Notes under the pieces: model-generated
The model's input: only the letters and a program-made list of their open reading frames with translations
Database searches by the model: none
Told to the model about the DNA's origin: nothing
Assembly: GCA_022510705.1 (NCBI GenBank)
Contig: JAFLSX010000019.1
Span: 1 to 39,742, forward strand
DNA: 39,742 nucleotides
Source: Lachnospiraceae bacterium
GTDB taxonomy: Bacteria > Bacillota > Clostridia > Lachnospirales > Lachnospiraceae
Direction: 5' to 3'
Shown: positions 24,990 to 34,944 of the stretch, in pieces
How positions within the stretch are numbered: the first letter of the stretch is position 1
How the letters are laid out: each line of letters begins with the position of its first letter
Made by a program: the position numbers and the translations under genes

Positions 24990-25028
24990 AAGAGTAGTAG
25001 AGAATGCGGTTTGAAAGGAGAAACAGTA

Positions 25029-25538
25029 ATGGCACAAGTAGGGATTGTCATGGGCTCCGATTCGGATATGCCCATTATGGCGAAAGCGGCAGATATTTTG
25101 GAGGAACTGGGTATCTCCTATGAAATGACGATCATATCCGCTCACAGGGAACCGGATGTGTTCTTTGAATATGCAAAAGGTGCGGAAGAAAAAGGTTTTA
25201 AAGTGATTATTGCAGGAGCCGGTATGGCGGCGCATCTGCCCGGTATGTGCGCGGCAATTTTCCCCATGCCGGTTATCGGTATTCCCATGCATACCACTTC
25301 TTTGGGGGGCAGGGATTCCCTGTATTCTATCGTACAGATGCCTTCCGGCATACCGGTGGCTACCGTAGCAATTAACGGCGGCGCCAATGCAGGGCTGTTG
25401 GCAGCCAAGATTTTGGCTACCTCGGATGCGGGACTGCTTGCAAAACTGAAGGATTACAGCAAGAAGTTAAAAGAGCAGGTAGAGGCAAAGGATGCTAAGT
25501 TAAAAGAGATAGGCTATAAAAAATATTTAGAAAAATAG
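25029..25538 (+). CDS. purE: N5-carboxyaminoimidazole ribonucleotide mutase (class I PurE)
   Basis: ATG 25029 is preceded by AAAGGAG at 8 nt; the TTG at 25011 lies within that site and is rejected. The 169-residue protein shows the PurE signature: [24 protein letters not shown] and the [21 protein letters not shown] region. It moves the carboxyl group of N5-CAIR to C4 to give CAIR in purine synthesis. A purK partner is not in the window. The gene opens a four-gene pur run. Confidence 0.95.
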   Translation: MAQVGIVMGSDSDMPIMAKAADILEELGISYEMTIISAHREPDVFFEYAKGAEEKGFKVIIAGAGMAAHLPGMCAAIFPMPVIGIPMHTTSLGGRDSLYSIVQMPSGIPVATVAINGGANAGLLAAKILATSDAGLLAKLKDYSKKLKEQVEAKDAKLKEIGYKKYLEK

Positions 25539-25555
25539 ACGCGAGGAGAAAAGGA

Positions 25556-26581
25556 ATGGACTACAAAAAGGCAGGCGTAGATATAGAAGCAGGATATAAA
25601 TCGGTAGAGTTGATGAAGCAGCATGTAAAAGAAACCCTGCGTCCGGAGGTATTAGGCGGATTGGGAGGCTTTTCGGGAGCTTTTTCCTTGAGTGCTATCA
25701 AGAATATGGAAAATCCCATTCTGCTGTCGGGAACCGACGGTGTGGGCACCAAGATCAAGCTGGCTTTTTTGATGGATAAACATGATACTGTGGGCATTGA
25801 CTGTGTGGCAATGTGCGTCAACGATGTGGCATGTGCCGGCGGCGAACCCCTATTCTTTTTGGATTACATAGCTTGCGGGAAAAATTATCCCGAGAAGATT
25901 GCCGCTATTGTAAAGGGCGTAGCTGAGGGTTGTAAGCAGGCAGGGGCCGCTTTGATCGGCGGCGAGACCGCTGAGCATCCCGGGTTGATGCCGGAGGAGG
26001 AGTATGACCTGGCGGGTTTTGCCGTAGGCGTAGCGGATGAGAAGGATCTGATCACAGGAGAGCAGATTGAGGCAGGAAGTTGTTTGGTGGGCATCGGTTC
26101 TTCCGGTGTACATTCTAATGGCTTTTCGCTGGTGAGAAAAGTGTTTGATATGACAAAGGAGAGCCTGGATACTTATTACGATGAACTGGGTGCTACTTTA
26201 GGGGAGACACTGCTTGCTCCCACCAGAATTTATGTGAAAGCGTTGAAGGCCTTGAAAGATGCCGGCGTGGTCATTCAGGGCTGCAGCCATATTACAGGCG
26301 GAGGCTTCTATGAAAATGTACCCAGAATGCTGCCTGAGGGCAAGCGTGCTGTAATCAAAAAGGACAGCTATCCTGTACCCCCTATCTTTAATCTGATTCA
26401 GGAAAAGGGCGGTATTGATGAAAAGATGATGTACAATACCTTTAACATGGGCTTGGGCATGGTACTGGCAGTATCAGCAACAGAGGCAGCTAAGACGGTA
26501 GAGGTTCTGCGGGCTGCAGGCGAGCAGGCCTGGATCGTGGGAGCTGTTGAGCCGGGAGAAAGGGAAGCTGTGGTATGCTAA
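25556..26581 (+). CDS. purM: Phosphoribosylformylglycinamidine cyclo-ligase (AIR synthetase)
   Basis: The 341-residue protein closes FGAM to AIR with ATP. Signatures are the N-terminal [34 protein letters not shown] (ATP and dimer region), [11 protein letters not shown] and [16 protein letters not shown]. It starts 17 nt after purE with GAGGAGAAAAGGA upstream. Its last 7 nt overlap the purN start, showing tight coupling. Length is normal. Confidence 0.96.
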   Translation: MDYKKAGVDIEAGYKSVELMKQHVKETLRPEVLGGLGGFSGAFSLSAIKNMENPILLSGTDGVGTKIKLAFLMDKHDTVGIDCVAMCVNDVACAGGEPLFFLDYIACGKNYPEKIAAIVKGVAEGCKQAGAALIGGETAEHPGLMPEEEYDLAGFAVGVADEKDLITGEQIEAGSCLVGIGSSGVHSNGFSLVRKVFDMTKESLDTYYDELGATLGETLLAPTRIYVKALKALKDAGVVIQGCSHITGGGFYENVPRMLPEGKRAVIKKDSYPVPPIFNLIQEKGGIDEKMMYNTFNMGLGMVLAVSATEAAKTVEVLRAAGEQAWIVGAVEPGEREAVVC

Positions 26582-27201
26582 AGATTGTAGTGTGTGTCTC
26601 CGGAGGCGGCACGAATCTGCAGGCTATCTTGGATGCTGTTGATGCAGGTAAGATCACCAATACGGAAGTGATTGCGGTGATCAGCAATAATGCGGGGGCA
26701 AAGGCTTTAGAGAGAGCAAAAGCACATGGAATACCGGGGATACTTATGAGTCCTAAAAGCTATCCTGACAGAGAGAGTTTCAACCATGCGTTTACGGATA
26801 AAATGTGCGAACTGGCACCGGATCTGATCGTGCTGGCAGGTTTTTTAGTCAAAATTCCGGAAGATATGGTGGAGAAGTTTGGAGGACGTATTGTCAATAT
26901 CCATCCTTCCTTGATTCCCTCTTTCTGCGGTGTGGGCTATTATGGTTTAAAGGTACATGAGGAGGCATTGCGGCGGGGAGTTAAGATTACCGGCGCAACG
27001 GTGCATTTTGTAAATGAAGGTATGGATGAAGGTCCGATCATTGCGCAGAAAGCAGTAGCTGTGGAGGAGGGTGATACACCGGAAATTCTGCAGCGCAGGG
27101 TGATGGAGCAGGCAGAATGGCTTCTGCTTCCTCAGGCAATCGACGATATAGCCAACGGGCGTCTGACAGTGGAGGAAGGTCATGTATACCGTAAAGCGTA
27201 A
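26575..27201 (+). CDS. purN: Phosphoribosylglycinamide formyltransferase
   Basis: The 208-residue protein transfers the formyl group of 10-formyl-THF to GAR. The start is set by the overlap with purM (ATGCTAA). Visible: the Gly-rich start [13 protein letters not shown] and the catalytic Asn-His-Asp set in [11 protein letters not shown] and EGMDEGP. The protein closely follows the family N-H-D chemistry. It is part of purE-M-N-D; purH, often found between purN and purD, is absent here. Confidence 0.95.
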   Translation: MLKIVVCVSGGGTNLQAILDAVDAGKITNTEVIAVISNNAGAKALERAKAHGIPGILMSPKSYPDRESFNHAFTDKMCELAPDLIVLAGFLVKIPEDMVEKFGGRIVNIHPSLIPSFCGVGYYGLKVHEEALRRGVKITGATVHFVNEGMDEGPIIAQKAVAVEEGDTPEILQRRVMEQAEWLLLPQAIDDIANGRLTVEEGHVYRKA

Positions 27202-27242
27202 TGATTTCCGGTATCACTGAATAAATTGCAGGGAGGTTTTTC

Positions 27243-28520
27243 ATGAAAGTACTAATCGTTGGCGGTGGTGGCAGAGAGCATGCCATAGCCGTAAGCATGA
27301 AGAAGAGCAGAAGAGTGGAAAAGCTCTATTGCGTGCCCGGTAATGCGGGGATTGCGCAGATTGCGGAGTGTGAACCTTCCATCGGTGTGATGGAATTTGA
27401 TAAAATTGCAGCTTATGCAAAGGAAAAGCAGGTAGATTTGGTCTTTGTTGCACCGGATGATCCCTTGGTGGGCGGTCTGGTTGACGTACTGCAGGATGCG
27501 GGGCTGCGTGTTTTTGGACCGAATAAAAAAGCGGCTATTTTAGAGGGCAGTAAAGCTTTTTCAAAAGATTTAATGAAAAAATATGGTATTCCCACAGCGG
27601 TTTATGAGACCTTTGACGATGCTGACAAAGCGCTGGCATATTTGGAGAATGCGGAAATGCCCATTGTCTTAAAGGCAGACGGATTGGCATTAGGTAAGGG
27701 AGTTCTGATTTGCAATACTTTGGAAGAAGCGAAGGCCGGCGTCAAAGAAATTATGCTGGATAAGCATTTTGGAAGTGCGGGAAATTGCATGGTCATCGAA
27801 GAGTTCATGACCGGACGGGAGGTATCCGTGCTGTCCTTTGTGGATGGCAAAACCATTAAAACCATGACCTCTGCACAGGATCATAAACGTGCTCTTGATG
27901 GGGATCAAGGTTTGAATACCGGCGGTATGGGTAATTTTTCTCCCAGTCCATTCTATACGGAGGAAGTGGATGCCTTCTGTCAAAAGTACATATATCAGGC
28001 TACTGTGGATGCCATGGCGGCAGAGGGCAGGGAGTTTAAAGGCGTTATTTTCTTTGGACTGATGTTGACTCCTGGGGGTCCCAGAGTTTTGGAGTACAAT
28101 GCCCGTTTCGGGGATCCGGAGACGCAAGTGGTACTGTGTCGGATGAAGAACGATATTATGGATGTAGTGGATGCCTGCATAGACGGGACATTAGATAAAG
28201 TAGAACTGGAATTTGAGGACAATGCGGCGGTCTGCGTGGTATTGGCTTCGGAAGGCTATCCGGTTTCCTATGAAAAAGGTTTTGAAATAACCGGACTTAA
28301 TCAGTTTGAAGGAAAGGACGATTACTATTGTTTCCATGCAGGAAGCAAATTTGACGAGCAGGGGCGCATTGTGACAAACGGCGGACGTGTACTGGGCATA
28401 ACGGCCAAGGGGGCAACATTAAAGGAAGCCAGAGCAAAGGCTTATGAAGCAACGGAATGGGTACATTTTGCAAATAAATATATGCGCCATGATATTGGAA
28501 AGGCGATTGACGAGGCATAG
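27243..28520 (+). CDS. purD: Phosphoribosylamine-glycine ligase (GAR synthetase)
   Basis: The 425-residue ATP-grasp enzyme joins phosphoribosylamine and glycine to give GAR. The N-terminal VGGGGREHAIAV, ATP-grasp parts (VLKADGLALGKGV) and the LEYNARFGDPETQ metal/ATP site are all seen. The ATG has an AGGGAGG site upstream. It lies 41 nt after purN without a terminator between, so probably on the same transcript. A small zinc-ribbon gene follows within 30 nt. Confidence 0.96.
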   Translation: MKVLIVGGGGREHAIAVSMKKSRRVEKLYCVPGNAGIAQIAECEPSIGVMEFDKIAAYAKEKQVDLVFVAPDDPLVGGLVDVLQDAGLRVFGPNKKAAILEGSKAFSKDLMKKYGIPTAVYETFDDADKALAYLENAEMPIVLKADGLALGKGVLICNTLEEAKAGVKEIMLDKHFGSAGNCMVIEEFMTGREVSVLSFVDGKTIKTMTSAQDHKRALDGDQGLNTGGMGNFSPSPFYTEEVDAFCQKYIYQATVDAMAAEGREFKGVIFFGLMLTPGGPRVLEYNARFGDPETQVVLCRMKNDIMDVVDACIDGTLDKVELEFEDNAAVCVVLASEGYPVSYEKGFEITGLNQFEGKDDYYCFHAGSKFDEQGRIVTNGGRVLGITAKGATLKEARAKAYEATEWVHFANKYMRHDIGKAIDEA

Positions 28521-28547
28521 TTGCGGGATGTAAGAGAAGGTAGATGT

Positions 28548-29009
28548 ATGAGAGATATTGTGGAAGTATTACAACTGAATGATTACCATGTTCCCCAAGT
28601 TTGCAAAGAGTGCGGCGGAGTCATGGTATTCAAGGGAGTGGGCGAGTACCAATGCGAAAAATGCAAAATGGTGGAGTATGATGATTACGGAAAGGTTCGT
28701 AATTACGTGGAAGAGCACAGAGGGGCTACTGCTGCAGAGGTGGAAGCTGCTACCAATGTCAAGCAGCGGACAATCCGAAATATGTTAAAAGAAGGCCGGC
28801 TGCAGATAGCGCCGGATTCCAAGATATTCCTGCACTGTGAAACGTGCGGAAAGAGCATTACAAGCGGCAGGCTGTGTGCTGAGTGTGAAACTAAGTACCA
28901 CAGAAAACTGGAAGAACAGATACGGGAGACGCATCGACAGAAAATGCACGGTACCGGTATGGTTCACGAAGAAGCAAGCGGTGCAAAAAGGTATAAGAGG
29001 GATAAATAG
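28548..29009 (+). CDS. Zinc-ribbon/HTH protein (YvyF flagellar-operon-protein-like)
   Basis: ATG 28548, preceded by GAAGG at 7 nt, was chosen over the upstream TTG. The 153-residue product has an N-terminal zinc ribbon (CKECGGVMVFKG...YQCEKC), a central helix-turn-helix-like part (ATAAEVEAATNVKQRTIRNMLKEGR, quoted in part), a second Cys-x2-Cys ribbon (CETCGKS...LCAEC) and a basic tail. The architecture resembles YvyF-type proteins of flagellar operons, but no flagellar gene is present here. DNA or RNA binding is an inference. The stop is 8 nt before the next gene, so it is co-transcribed with the SH3 protein. Confidence 0.7.
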   Translation: MRDIVEVLQLNDYHVPQVCKECGGVMVFKGVGEYQCEKCKMVEYDDYGKVRNYVEEHRGATAAEVEAATNVKQRTIRNMLKEGRLQIAPDSKIFLHCETCGKSITSGRLCAECETKYHRKLEEQIRETHRQKMHGTGMVHEEASGAKRYKRDK

Positions 29010-29017
29010 GAGGAGAG

Positions 29018-30517
29018 ATGAGGTACATGAAAGAGAAACAAAACAGATGGGTACAGAAGATGGGAATGGCGTTTGCGGCTCTTTTCTGTATGGCAGTGCT
29101 GGCATTGCTGCCGTATAGAGAGGTGCTGGCAAATGTGCAGGGAACTGTAACAGCTTCCTCTGCATATATACGTGCCAGCGCAGATGTCAATAGTGCGTCA
29201 TTGGCCAGTGTACTGAGCGGTAATAAAGTGGAGATTATCGAAGAAGTGACCGGTGCTGACAATCAGAAATGGTATAAGGTGGTTATTGATGCCGACTCCA
29301 CCGGTTACATACGTGCTGATTTGATACAGAAAGGGGAGGGAACCGTACCTACGGGAACAACTGCTACGACGACTACGACCACCCCTTCAGATACGCCCTC
29401 TACTTCATCACCGAATACTAATGTGACAATTAATACCACCGGTGTAGTGGACGTACAGCCGGTAAGTGCTTCCGTTACCAATGATCAGGTCAGAGTCAGA
29501 GCAGATAGCTCCACCAATGCAGATATTGTTACTACAGTTAAAAAGAATGTTGTTTTAACTGTGCTTGGTACAAAAGCCGGAAGCGGTAATGATACTTGGT
29601 ACTATGTTAGCTTTGCTGTGAACAATGCCGACGTGACCGGTTTCATTCGATCTGATTTCGTAACTTTAAACGGTGATCTGACACCACCGGAGGAGACACC
29701 CGCTGAAGAGGTACCGGAGACACCTACAGAACCTGTAGAAACTCCTACACAGAGCAGTAAGACATATGAAACCATGGAAATAGACGGTGTATGGTATCTG
29801 TTAGATAATAGTGCCGGCCAACAGTATCAGATTAGTAAATTGTTCAGCGCTTCCGATCAGAATGCAACGGAATTGGACAATGCGCAGAAAAAGATTAAAA
29901 GGCAGAACGGTATCTTAATCTTCCTCTGTGTTCTTTTGGTAGTGCTGGTATTGGGTATTACTGTTTTAATATTAAAGCTTCGTGATATGGGTGAGGATGA
30001 CGGTTTTGATCTATCATTCAGACGTCCTTCCGGTTCAGGAGGCGGAACCAGACCCTCAGGCACAAGGGCGACAAACGGACGCCCTGCAGGCACAAGAAGT
30101 CAGAGCGGCAGCCGTCCTACAGGACAGGGAAGCAGGCCGGCAGGCAGCCGCCCGGTAAGTCAGGGATCTAACGGAGCAGCACGTCCCAGCGGCAGTTCTT
30201 CCGGTGGCGCGCGTCCTGCACAAGGAAACAGTGGAAGTCATCCGGCGGGCGCATCTGCGGGAAGCCGTCCTGCAGGCCAGGGAAGCAGACCGGCAGGCAG
30301 CCGCCCGGTAGGTCAGGGAGGAAATCCGGTATCCCAGGCTGCAGTGAGCAGAGCTACGGAGGAAAAGCTTGAGAGACAGGCTCAGGCGGATGTGGAAGCC
30401 AGAAATATAGAGAAAAATATGGCAAACAATCAGTCCCGACAGTCCAAGAATTTTTTAAGTGATGACGACGAGTTTGAATTTGAGTTTCTCAACTGGGACG
30501 GTGACGAGGAAACATAA
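29018..30517 (+). CDS. SH3-domain, single-TM protein with Arg/Gly/Ser/Pro-rich cytoplasmic tail
   Basis: The 499-residue protein has a signal peptide (about 1-38), two bacterial SH3-type domains (about 40-105 and 145-215, each with SAYIRASADV- or DQVRVRADSS-like starts), Thr/Pro-rich linkers, a transmembrane helix (about 297-320), a ~130-residue low-complexity RPAGSRP/GQGS region and an acidic end (DDDEFEFEF). The SH3 parts are thus outside, probably contacting cell wall, and the basic and acidic tail inside. This order is unusual. AGGAGG lies 4 nt before ATG 29018 and 13 nt before the alternative ATG 29027; either is possible. Overlap of the ribosome site with the upstream stop indicates coupling. 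Function unknown. Confidence 0.8.
   Translation: MRYMKEKQNRWVQKMGMAFAALFCMAVLALLPYREVLANVQGTVTASSAYIRASADVNSASLASVLSGNKVEIIEEVTGADNQKWYKVVIDADSTGYIRADLIQKGEGTVPTGTTATTTTTTPSDTPSTSSPNTNVTINTTGVVDVQPVSASVTNDQVRVRADSSTNADIVTTVKKNVVLTVLGTKAGSGNDTWYYVSFAVNNADVTGFIRSDFVTLNGDLTPPEETPAEEVPETPTEPVETPTQSSKTYETMEIDGVWYLLDNSAGQQYQISKLFSASDQNATELDNAQKKIKRQNGILIFLCVLLVVLVLGITVLILKLRDMGEDDGFDLSFRRPSGSGGGTRPSGTRATNGRPAGTRSQSGSRPTGQGSRPAGSRPVSQGSNGAARPSGSSSGGARPAQGNSGSHPAGASAGSRPAGQGSRPAGSRPVGQGGNPVSQAAVSRATEEKLERQAQADVEARNIEKNMANNQSRQSKNFLSDDDEFEFEFLNWDGDEET
30125..30318 (+). repeat. Repeated 41-bp coding segments in the low-complexity tail
   Basis: The 41-bp segments at 30125-30165 and 30278-30318 are identical at 39 of 41 positions. 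Shorter CGGCAG/GGAAGC units recur between them. This implies recent duplication within the tail. Confidence 0.8.
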
Positions 30518-30531
30518 ACCATGAAAAGTTT

Positions 30532-30565
30532 CAGCCTCCTGCCTGCGGGCAGGGGGCTGTGTTTT
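30532..30565 (+). terminator. Intrinsic terminator after the SH3 protein gene
   Basis: CAGCCTCCTGCC (30532-30543) pairs with GGCAGGGGGCTG (30548-30559), 12 pairs with one wobble over a TGCG loop. TGTTTTCTG follows. Confidence 0.8.
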
Positions 30566-30639
30566 CTGTTATTTATCGAAGGAGCAGTACGGTCAGATAA
30601 AGATTGAGATAAAAGAGGATAACATAAAGGAGATGCGGC

Positions 30640-31971
30640 ATGAAAGATTCTCTAAAAAAGATGAGATATCATGTATATACAATGTTTTTTTGTTTGCTTT
30701 TGTGTATATTTTTTGCAGGCTGCCAAAGTGCGTCGAAAGATTCGACCGATGACTTTATGGAGCAAGATACAGATATAGACCATACAACAGAGGATGAATC
30801 CGAAGAAGCCACGGATTTAGAAGCTGCTTGTGATACTACGGAGTCTATAGCGGGAGATATAGGCACAGGTAAAGAGAAAGAAAGTCCTTCCGAAGAGGGT
30901 GTTTTCCTTTATGAGCAGGCAGCGTTGTATATACAGGATGGGTTACGGGAATACGGTATTGAAGGTGACTGGGCGGCTTATTTTGCTCCGGTTGACGGAA
31001 AGTTTCTGGATATTGCGCTCGTAAACGGAGACAGCCGCTGGTATGAGCATTTATCTTATACGTATGACGAAGATGCCGATTGGTATACTTTTGAAGGGCA
31101 GTATGAGCCGATTTTAACAGGGCAGGATGCCAATGATTTCCATTTTAGATCCGATTCGGATGAAATAGAAGAAGTTCTGGGAAATTATGATTATGTAATC
31201 GAGATAGGACAGTATACGGAAATTCCCGTGCCCAGGCGCTATAGCGGGGAAAACGGATGGGTAGAGCATGATACAGTATTCAATTTCGGACTGCATGAAA
31301 ATGACGCGGAGCTTTCCTATAATCTTACTGCACACCTGTATACCTACTATGACGAACGGATGGATGTAGATATTACCATACAATACCCGCAGCTTTCAGC
31401 ATACGGAACCGATATGGAGGACGAAGTAAGGGATTCGATCAACGCGATATTGAAGAAGGCATTTTTTTACAATTATGAGTGGGAGGAAGAAGAAAAAGAA
31501 AAAGGGCTGCAGCCGCGTGGTGAAATGTATACCTGTATCGAAAGGGAATGCCTTGTAACCAGACAGGATAATGATTATCTTTCCATCCGCATTTATGAAT
31601 ATAACGATGTGCGTGGGGCAAATCATCCTAATGACTGGGAAACAGGCATTACCATTGACATGAGGACGGGCAAAGTGCTTACCTTAGAGGATGTGGTCGG
31701 TACAAAATGGACCATGGAAAAACTGCTGGAAAGCGGTAAGTTTAAAGCTCTCTGGGTCTGGGGACCGGGAAATGCAAGTTATGAAGAAGCAAGTCAGGCA
31801 TGGATTGAGGATGTGCTGGATTATGTTAAGGAATACGGGTATACTGCACTGAGTGAATATGATTCTGATTTTTACATCACGGATACCTCCTTGGGACTGA
31901 TCACTTCTCATTACAGATACTACACAAATATCGAAGCGGAGTTTTCCGCACTGGGAATTTCCGGTTTTTAA
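30640..31971 (+). CDS. Lipoprotein with RsiV-like DUF4163/DUF3298 domains
   Basis: The 443-residue protein has a lipoprotein signal (hydrophobic MFFCLLLCIFFAGC, C28), an acidic linker (about 30-85), and a C-terminal region from about 210 like the extracellular part of RsiV and PdaC (DUF4163 then DUF3298; ITIDMRTGKVLTLEDVV and DFYITDTSLGLI). In Bacillus RsiV this part binds lysozyme and controls SigV; in others it is linked to peptidoglycan. Here no sigma-factor domain is attached, so it may bind a wall component as a stand-alone lipoprotein. AAGGAG lies before the ATG. It is monocistronic as far as can be seen. The domain call is moderate, the lipoprotein call strong. Confidence 0.78.
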   Translation: MKDSLKKMRYHVYTMFFCLLLCIFFAGCQSASKDSTDDFMEQDTDIDHTTEDESEEATDLEAACDTTESIAGDIGTGKEKESPSEEGVFLYEQAALYIQDGLREYGIEGDWAAYFAPVDGKFLDIALVNGDSRWYEHLSYTYDEDADWYTFEGQYEPILTGQDANDFHFRSDSDEIEEVLGNYDYVIEIGQYTEIPVPRRYSGENGWVEHDTVFNFGLHENDAELSYNLTAHLYTYYDERMDVDITIQYPQLSAYGTDMEDEVRDSINAILKKAFFYNYEWEEEEKEKGLQPRGEMYTCIERECLVTRQDNDYLSIRIYEYNDVRGANHPNDWETGITIDMRTGKVLTLEDVVGTKWTMEKLLESGKFKALWVWGPGNASYEEASQAWIEDVLDYVKEYGYTALSEYDSDFYITDTSLGLITSHYRYYTNIEAEFSALGISGF

Positions 31972-31980
31972 CTGTCAAAA

Positions 31981-32011
31981 TTGTATTGACGAAAGATTTC
32001 AGTGTGATAAT
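31981..32011 (+). promoter_or_regulatory. Extended -10 promoter of the GntR-clpC operon
   Basis: GATAAT (32006-32011) is preceded by TGT, an extended -10. TTGTAT (31981-31986) is 19 nt upstream and TTGACG (31986-31991) overlaps it at 14 nt; the -35 choice is unclear. The region spans only ~70 nt between genes. Confidence 0.5.
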
Positions 32012-32043
32012 ATATGTATAACAGATAGGGAAGGAGGATATAC

Positions 32044-32421
32044 ATGATTATTGAAATAGATTTTAACAGCGACGAAGCATTGTACATGCAGCTGCGCAAC
32101 CAGATCATTCTGGGTATAGCCACCTCCCGGTTTCACGAAGGGGAACAGCTGCCCTCCGTACGGCAATTAGCGGATGCCATCGGCATCAATATGCACACGG
32201 TAAACAAGGCTTATACAGTACTGAAGCAGGAAGGCTATGTGAAAGTGGACAGGCGCCGCGGTGCGGTCATAGCAGTGGACGTTGATAAGCTGCGTGCCTT
32301 GACGGAGCTTAGGAAGGAACTGCAGGTGATCCTGGCAAAGAGCAGCTGCAGGAATATTTCCAGAGAAGAAGTGCATGCTTTGATTGATGAAATATATGAG
32401 GATTATGGAGGACGTTATTGA
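32044..32421 (+). CDS. GntR-family (YtrA subfamily) transcriptional regulator
   Basis: The 125-residue protein has an N-terminal winged helix (MQLRNQIILGIATSRFHEGEQLPSVRQLADAIGINMHTVNKAY, quoted in part) and only ~45 residues after it, the short form of the YtrA subfamily, which lacks a large ligand domain. AAGGAGG precedes ATG 32044. Its TGA overlaps the clpC ATG by one base, so both are translated together. Inference: it represses its own operon and hence clpC, in a role filled by CtsR elsewhere. The effector is unknown. No CtsR box could be verified in the short promoter region. Confidence 0.85.
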   Translation: MIIEIDFNSDEALYMQLRNQIILGIATSRFHEGEQLPSVRQLADAIGINMHTVNKAYTVLKQEGYVKVDRRRGAVIAVDVDKLRALTELRKELQVILAKSSCRNISREEVHALIDEIYEDYGGRY

Positions 32422-34862
32422 TGCAGTCACAATTTACGGATAAGGCAAAGGCTGCCCTGTTACTTGCAGAGAAGACGGCCAAGCGGCTGGGACAGGGATA
32501 TGTGGGAACGGAACATATTCTGGTAGGGCTTATGAAGGAAAAAACCGGTGTTGCTGCAAGGGTGCTTTTCGATAACAATGTAAACGAGATGCAGGTTATC
32601 GAAATGATACGGGATTTAATTGCCATGGACAGTCCGGTGGCTATAAAGGACCGGAATGCCTATTCGCCCAGAGCCAGAAAGGTTCTGGAAGAAGCACACA
32701 GGCAGGCGGAACGTTTTGGGGAAGCCCAGACGGGAACGGAGCATATTTTGATGGCCCTTATCAAAGAGGGAGAGAATGTAGCCGTACGTCTGTTAAATAC
32801 CCTGGGGGTTTCCACACAGAAGATCTATATTGATATCCTGATTGCCATCGGGGAAGACGGCGGACTCTATAAAGAGGATTTGGCAAAGAGCCGTCAAAAC
32901 AAAAAGGGCGGCACTACCTTAGAGCAGTACAGCAGGGATCTGACTGCCCTGGCAAAGGAAGGAAAGTTAGACCCTGTTATCGGCAGGGAGGAAGAAATTC
33001 AGCGGGTGATTCAGATTCTCAGCAGGAGAACCAAGAATAACCCCTGCCTGATCGGAGAACCCGGTGTAGGCAAGACAGCGGTAGTAGAAGGCTTGGCTCT
33101 TCGGATCGTGGAAGGCAGAGTACCCTTTACGGTAAAAGATAAACGGGTACTGACCTTAGATCTTTCCGGTATGGTGGCCGGAAGTAAGTACCGCGGTGAG
33201 TTTGAAGAAAGAATTAAGAAAGTTATCAAAGAGGTCATTGAGGCCGACAATGTCATTTTGTTTTTGGATGAGCTGCATACTCTTATTGGTGCAGGCGGTG
33301 CGGAGGGAGCCATTGACGCTTCTAATATTTTAAAGCCCTCACTGGCCAGAGGAGAGATTCAGCTGATCGGCGCAACAACCATTGCGGAATACCGCAAATA
33401 TGTGGAAAAAGATGCTGCACTGGAACGTAGATTCCAACCCGTGAATGTGGAAGAACCGGATGTGGAAGCAACCATCCGGATTCTGACGGGAATCCGCCAC
33501 AAATATGAAGAACACCATCGTGTCACCATACTGCCCGAAGCCATCGAGGCAGCAGCAAAGCTCTCAGACAGATATATCAATGACCGGAATCTGCCGGATA
33601 AAGCCATTGATTTAATCGATGAAGCGGCTGCGGCTATTCGTTTGACAACCGGGGATATTTCCAAGAAACAGCAGGAGCTTTTGGACGAAATTCAGAAGAA
33701 GGACGTACAGATTGAACGCTCCATCCGTATGGAGAACTATGAACAGGCTGCGGAACTGCGGGGGCTGCAGGATGAACTGGTGACAAAGTACGAGCGCCTG
33801 AAAAAGCGGGAAGCGGCAAAGGAAAGCCAAAAAGAATATTTGGTAGGAGAAAATGAAATAGCGGAAGTGGTTTCTCTCTGGACCAAAATTCCCGTTAAAA
33901 AGCTGGCGGAAAAAGAGAGTGAAAGGCTTTTAAAACTGGAGTCCATTCTTCATGAGCGCGTCATCGGTCAGGAGGAAGCGGTTAAGGCAGTGGCAAGAGC
34001 CATGCGCCGGGGACGTGTGGGATTAAAGGATCCGGGCAGACCCATCGGCTCATTTTTGTTCTTAGGACCCACCGGTGTGGGTAAGACGGAGCTTTCCAAG
34101 GCATTAGCGGAAGCGATGTTCGGTTCGGAAAATGCTCTGATACGGGTGGATATGTCGGAGTACATGGAAGGGCATTCCGTGTCCAAGATGATAGGTTCGC
34201 CGCCCGGTTATGTAGGGTTTGAGGAAGGCGGACAGCTCAGTGAAAAAGTGCGCCGCAATCCATATTCCGTGGTACTTTTCGATGAAATCGAGAAAGCCCA
34301 TCCAGATGTGTTCAATGTACTTTTGCAGGTGTTGGATGACGGGCATATTACCGATTCTAAAGGTAGGAAAGTCAGCTTTAAAAATACCATTCTGATCATG
34401 ACCTCCAATGCGGGCGCACAGCGGATCGTAGATCCTAAAAATCTGGGTTTTGCCGCTGAAGAGAGCGAAAAGAAAGACTACGAGAAGATGAAGAGCGGCG
34501 TCATGGAGGAAGTCAAGAAAGTATTTAAGCCGGAATTTGTCAACCGCATCGACGATATTATCGTATTCCATCAGTTGAGCAGTGAAAACATGAAAGAAAT
34601 TGTAGGACTGCTTTCCCGTAATCTTTCTAAGCGCTGTAAGATGCAGATGGGCATTAACTTAAAGCTGTCCCCTGCGTTGAAGGAGTATCTGGTGGAGAAG
34701 CATGCCGATAAGAAGATGGGTGCCAGACCTCTAAAAAGGGCGCTTCAATCTGTGGTGGAGGATGCGCTGGCAGAGGAAATCCTGCAGGGTAAGATTAAGA
34801 GCGAGGATTCTGTGACGGCGGGCTATAAAGGAGAAAAAGTTACCTTCACCGTTACAAATTAG
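32421..34862 (+). CDS. clpC: ClpC-type AAA+ unfoldase of the Clp protease
   Basis: ATG 32421 is preferred over the TTG at 32418 (GGAGG at 9 nt). The 813-residue protein has a double Clp-N domain (about 1-145), AAA1 (GEPGVGKTA; Walker [10 protein letters not shown]), a UVR-like middle segment (about 420-470), AAA2 ([20 protein letters not shown]) and a C-terminal D2-small domain. It unfolds substrates and feeds ClpP in the cytoplasm. The first gene of the pair is a GntR regulator instead of ctsR-mcsA-mcsB, which are not nearby; McsB-dependent adaptor control cannot be assumed. ClpP is outside the window. Confidence 0.93.
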   Translation: MQSQFTDKAKAALLLAEKTAKRLGQGYVGTEHILVGLMKEKTGVAARVLFDNNVNEMQVIEMIRDLIAMDSPVAIKDRNAYSPRARKVLEEAHRQAERFGEAQTGTEHILMALIKEGENVAVRLLNTLGVSTQKIYIDILIAIGEDGGLYKEDLAKSRQNKKGGTTLEQYSRDLTALAKEGKLDPVIGREEEIQRVIQILSRRTKNNPCLIGEPGVGKTAVVEGLALRIVEGRVPFTVKDKRVLTLDLSGMVAGSKYRGEFEERIKKVIKEVIEADNVILFLDELHTLIGAGGAEGAIDASNILKPSLARGEIQLIGATTIAEYRKYVEKDAALERRFQPVNVEEPDVEATIRILTGIRHKYEEHHRVTILPEAIEAAAKLSDRYINDRNLPDKAIDLIDEAAAAIRLTTGDISKKQQELLDEIQKKDVQIERSIRMENYEQAAELRGLQDELVTKYERLKKREAAKESQKEYLVGENEIAEVVSLWTKIPVKKLAEKESERLLKLESILHERVIGQEEAVKAVARAMRRGRVGLKDPGRPIGSFLFLGPTGVGKTELSKALAEAMFGSENALIRVDMSEYMEGHSVSKMIGSPPGYVGFEEGGQLSEKVRRNPYSVVLFDEIEKAHPDVFNVLLQVLDDGHITDSKGRKVSFKNTILIMTSNAGAQRIVDPKNLGFAAEESEKKDYEKMKSGVMEEVKKVFKPEFVNRIDDIIVFHQLSSENMKEIVGLLSRNLSKRCKMQMGINLKLSPALKEYLVEKHADKKMGARPLKRALQSVVEDALAEEILQGKIKSEDSVTAGYKGEKVTFTVTN

Positions 34863-34944
34863 TAGTGGAAAGTAAAGGCAGGATATATTATACTATTATT
34901 ATACTTACTAAGGCGAATGAGCCTGGAACCGGGAGGAAATACAA

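Noticed and set aside
24951..25028. Purine riboswitch before purE
   Set aside because: Only about 32 nt lie between the predicted transcription start and purE, and no aptamer-like conserved loops are seen.
34104..34571. 155-residue minus-strand open frame inside clpC
   Set aside because: It is fully antisense to the AAA2 domain, which is strongly conserved on the + strand; no start signal.
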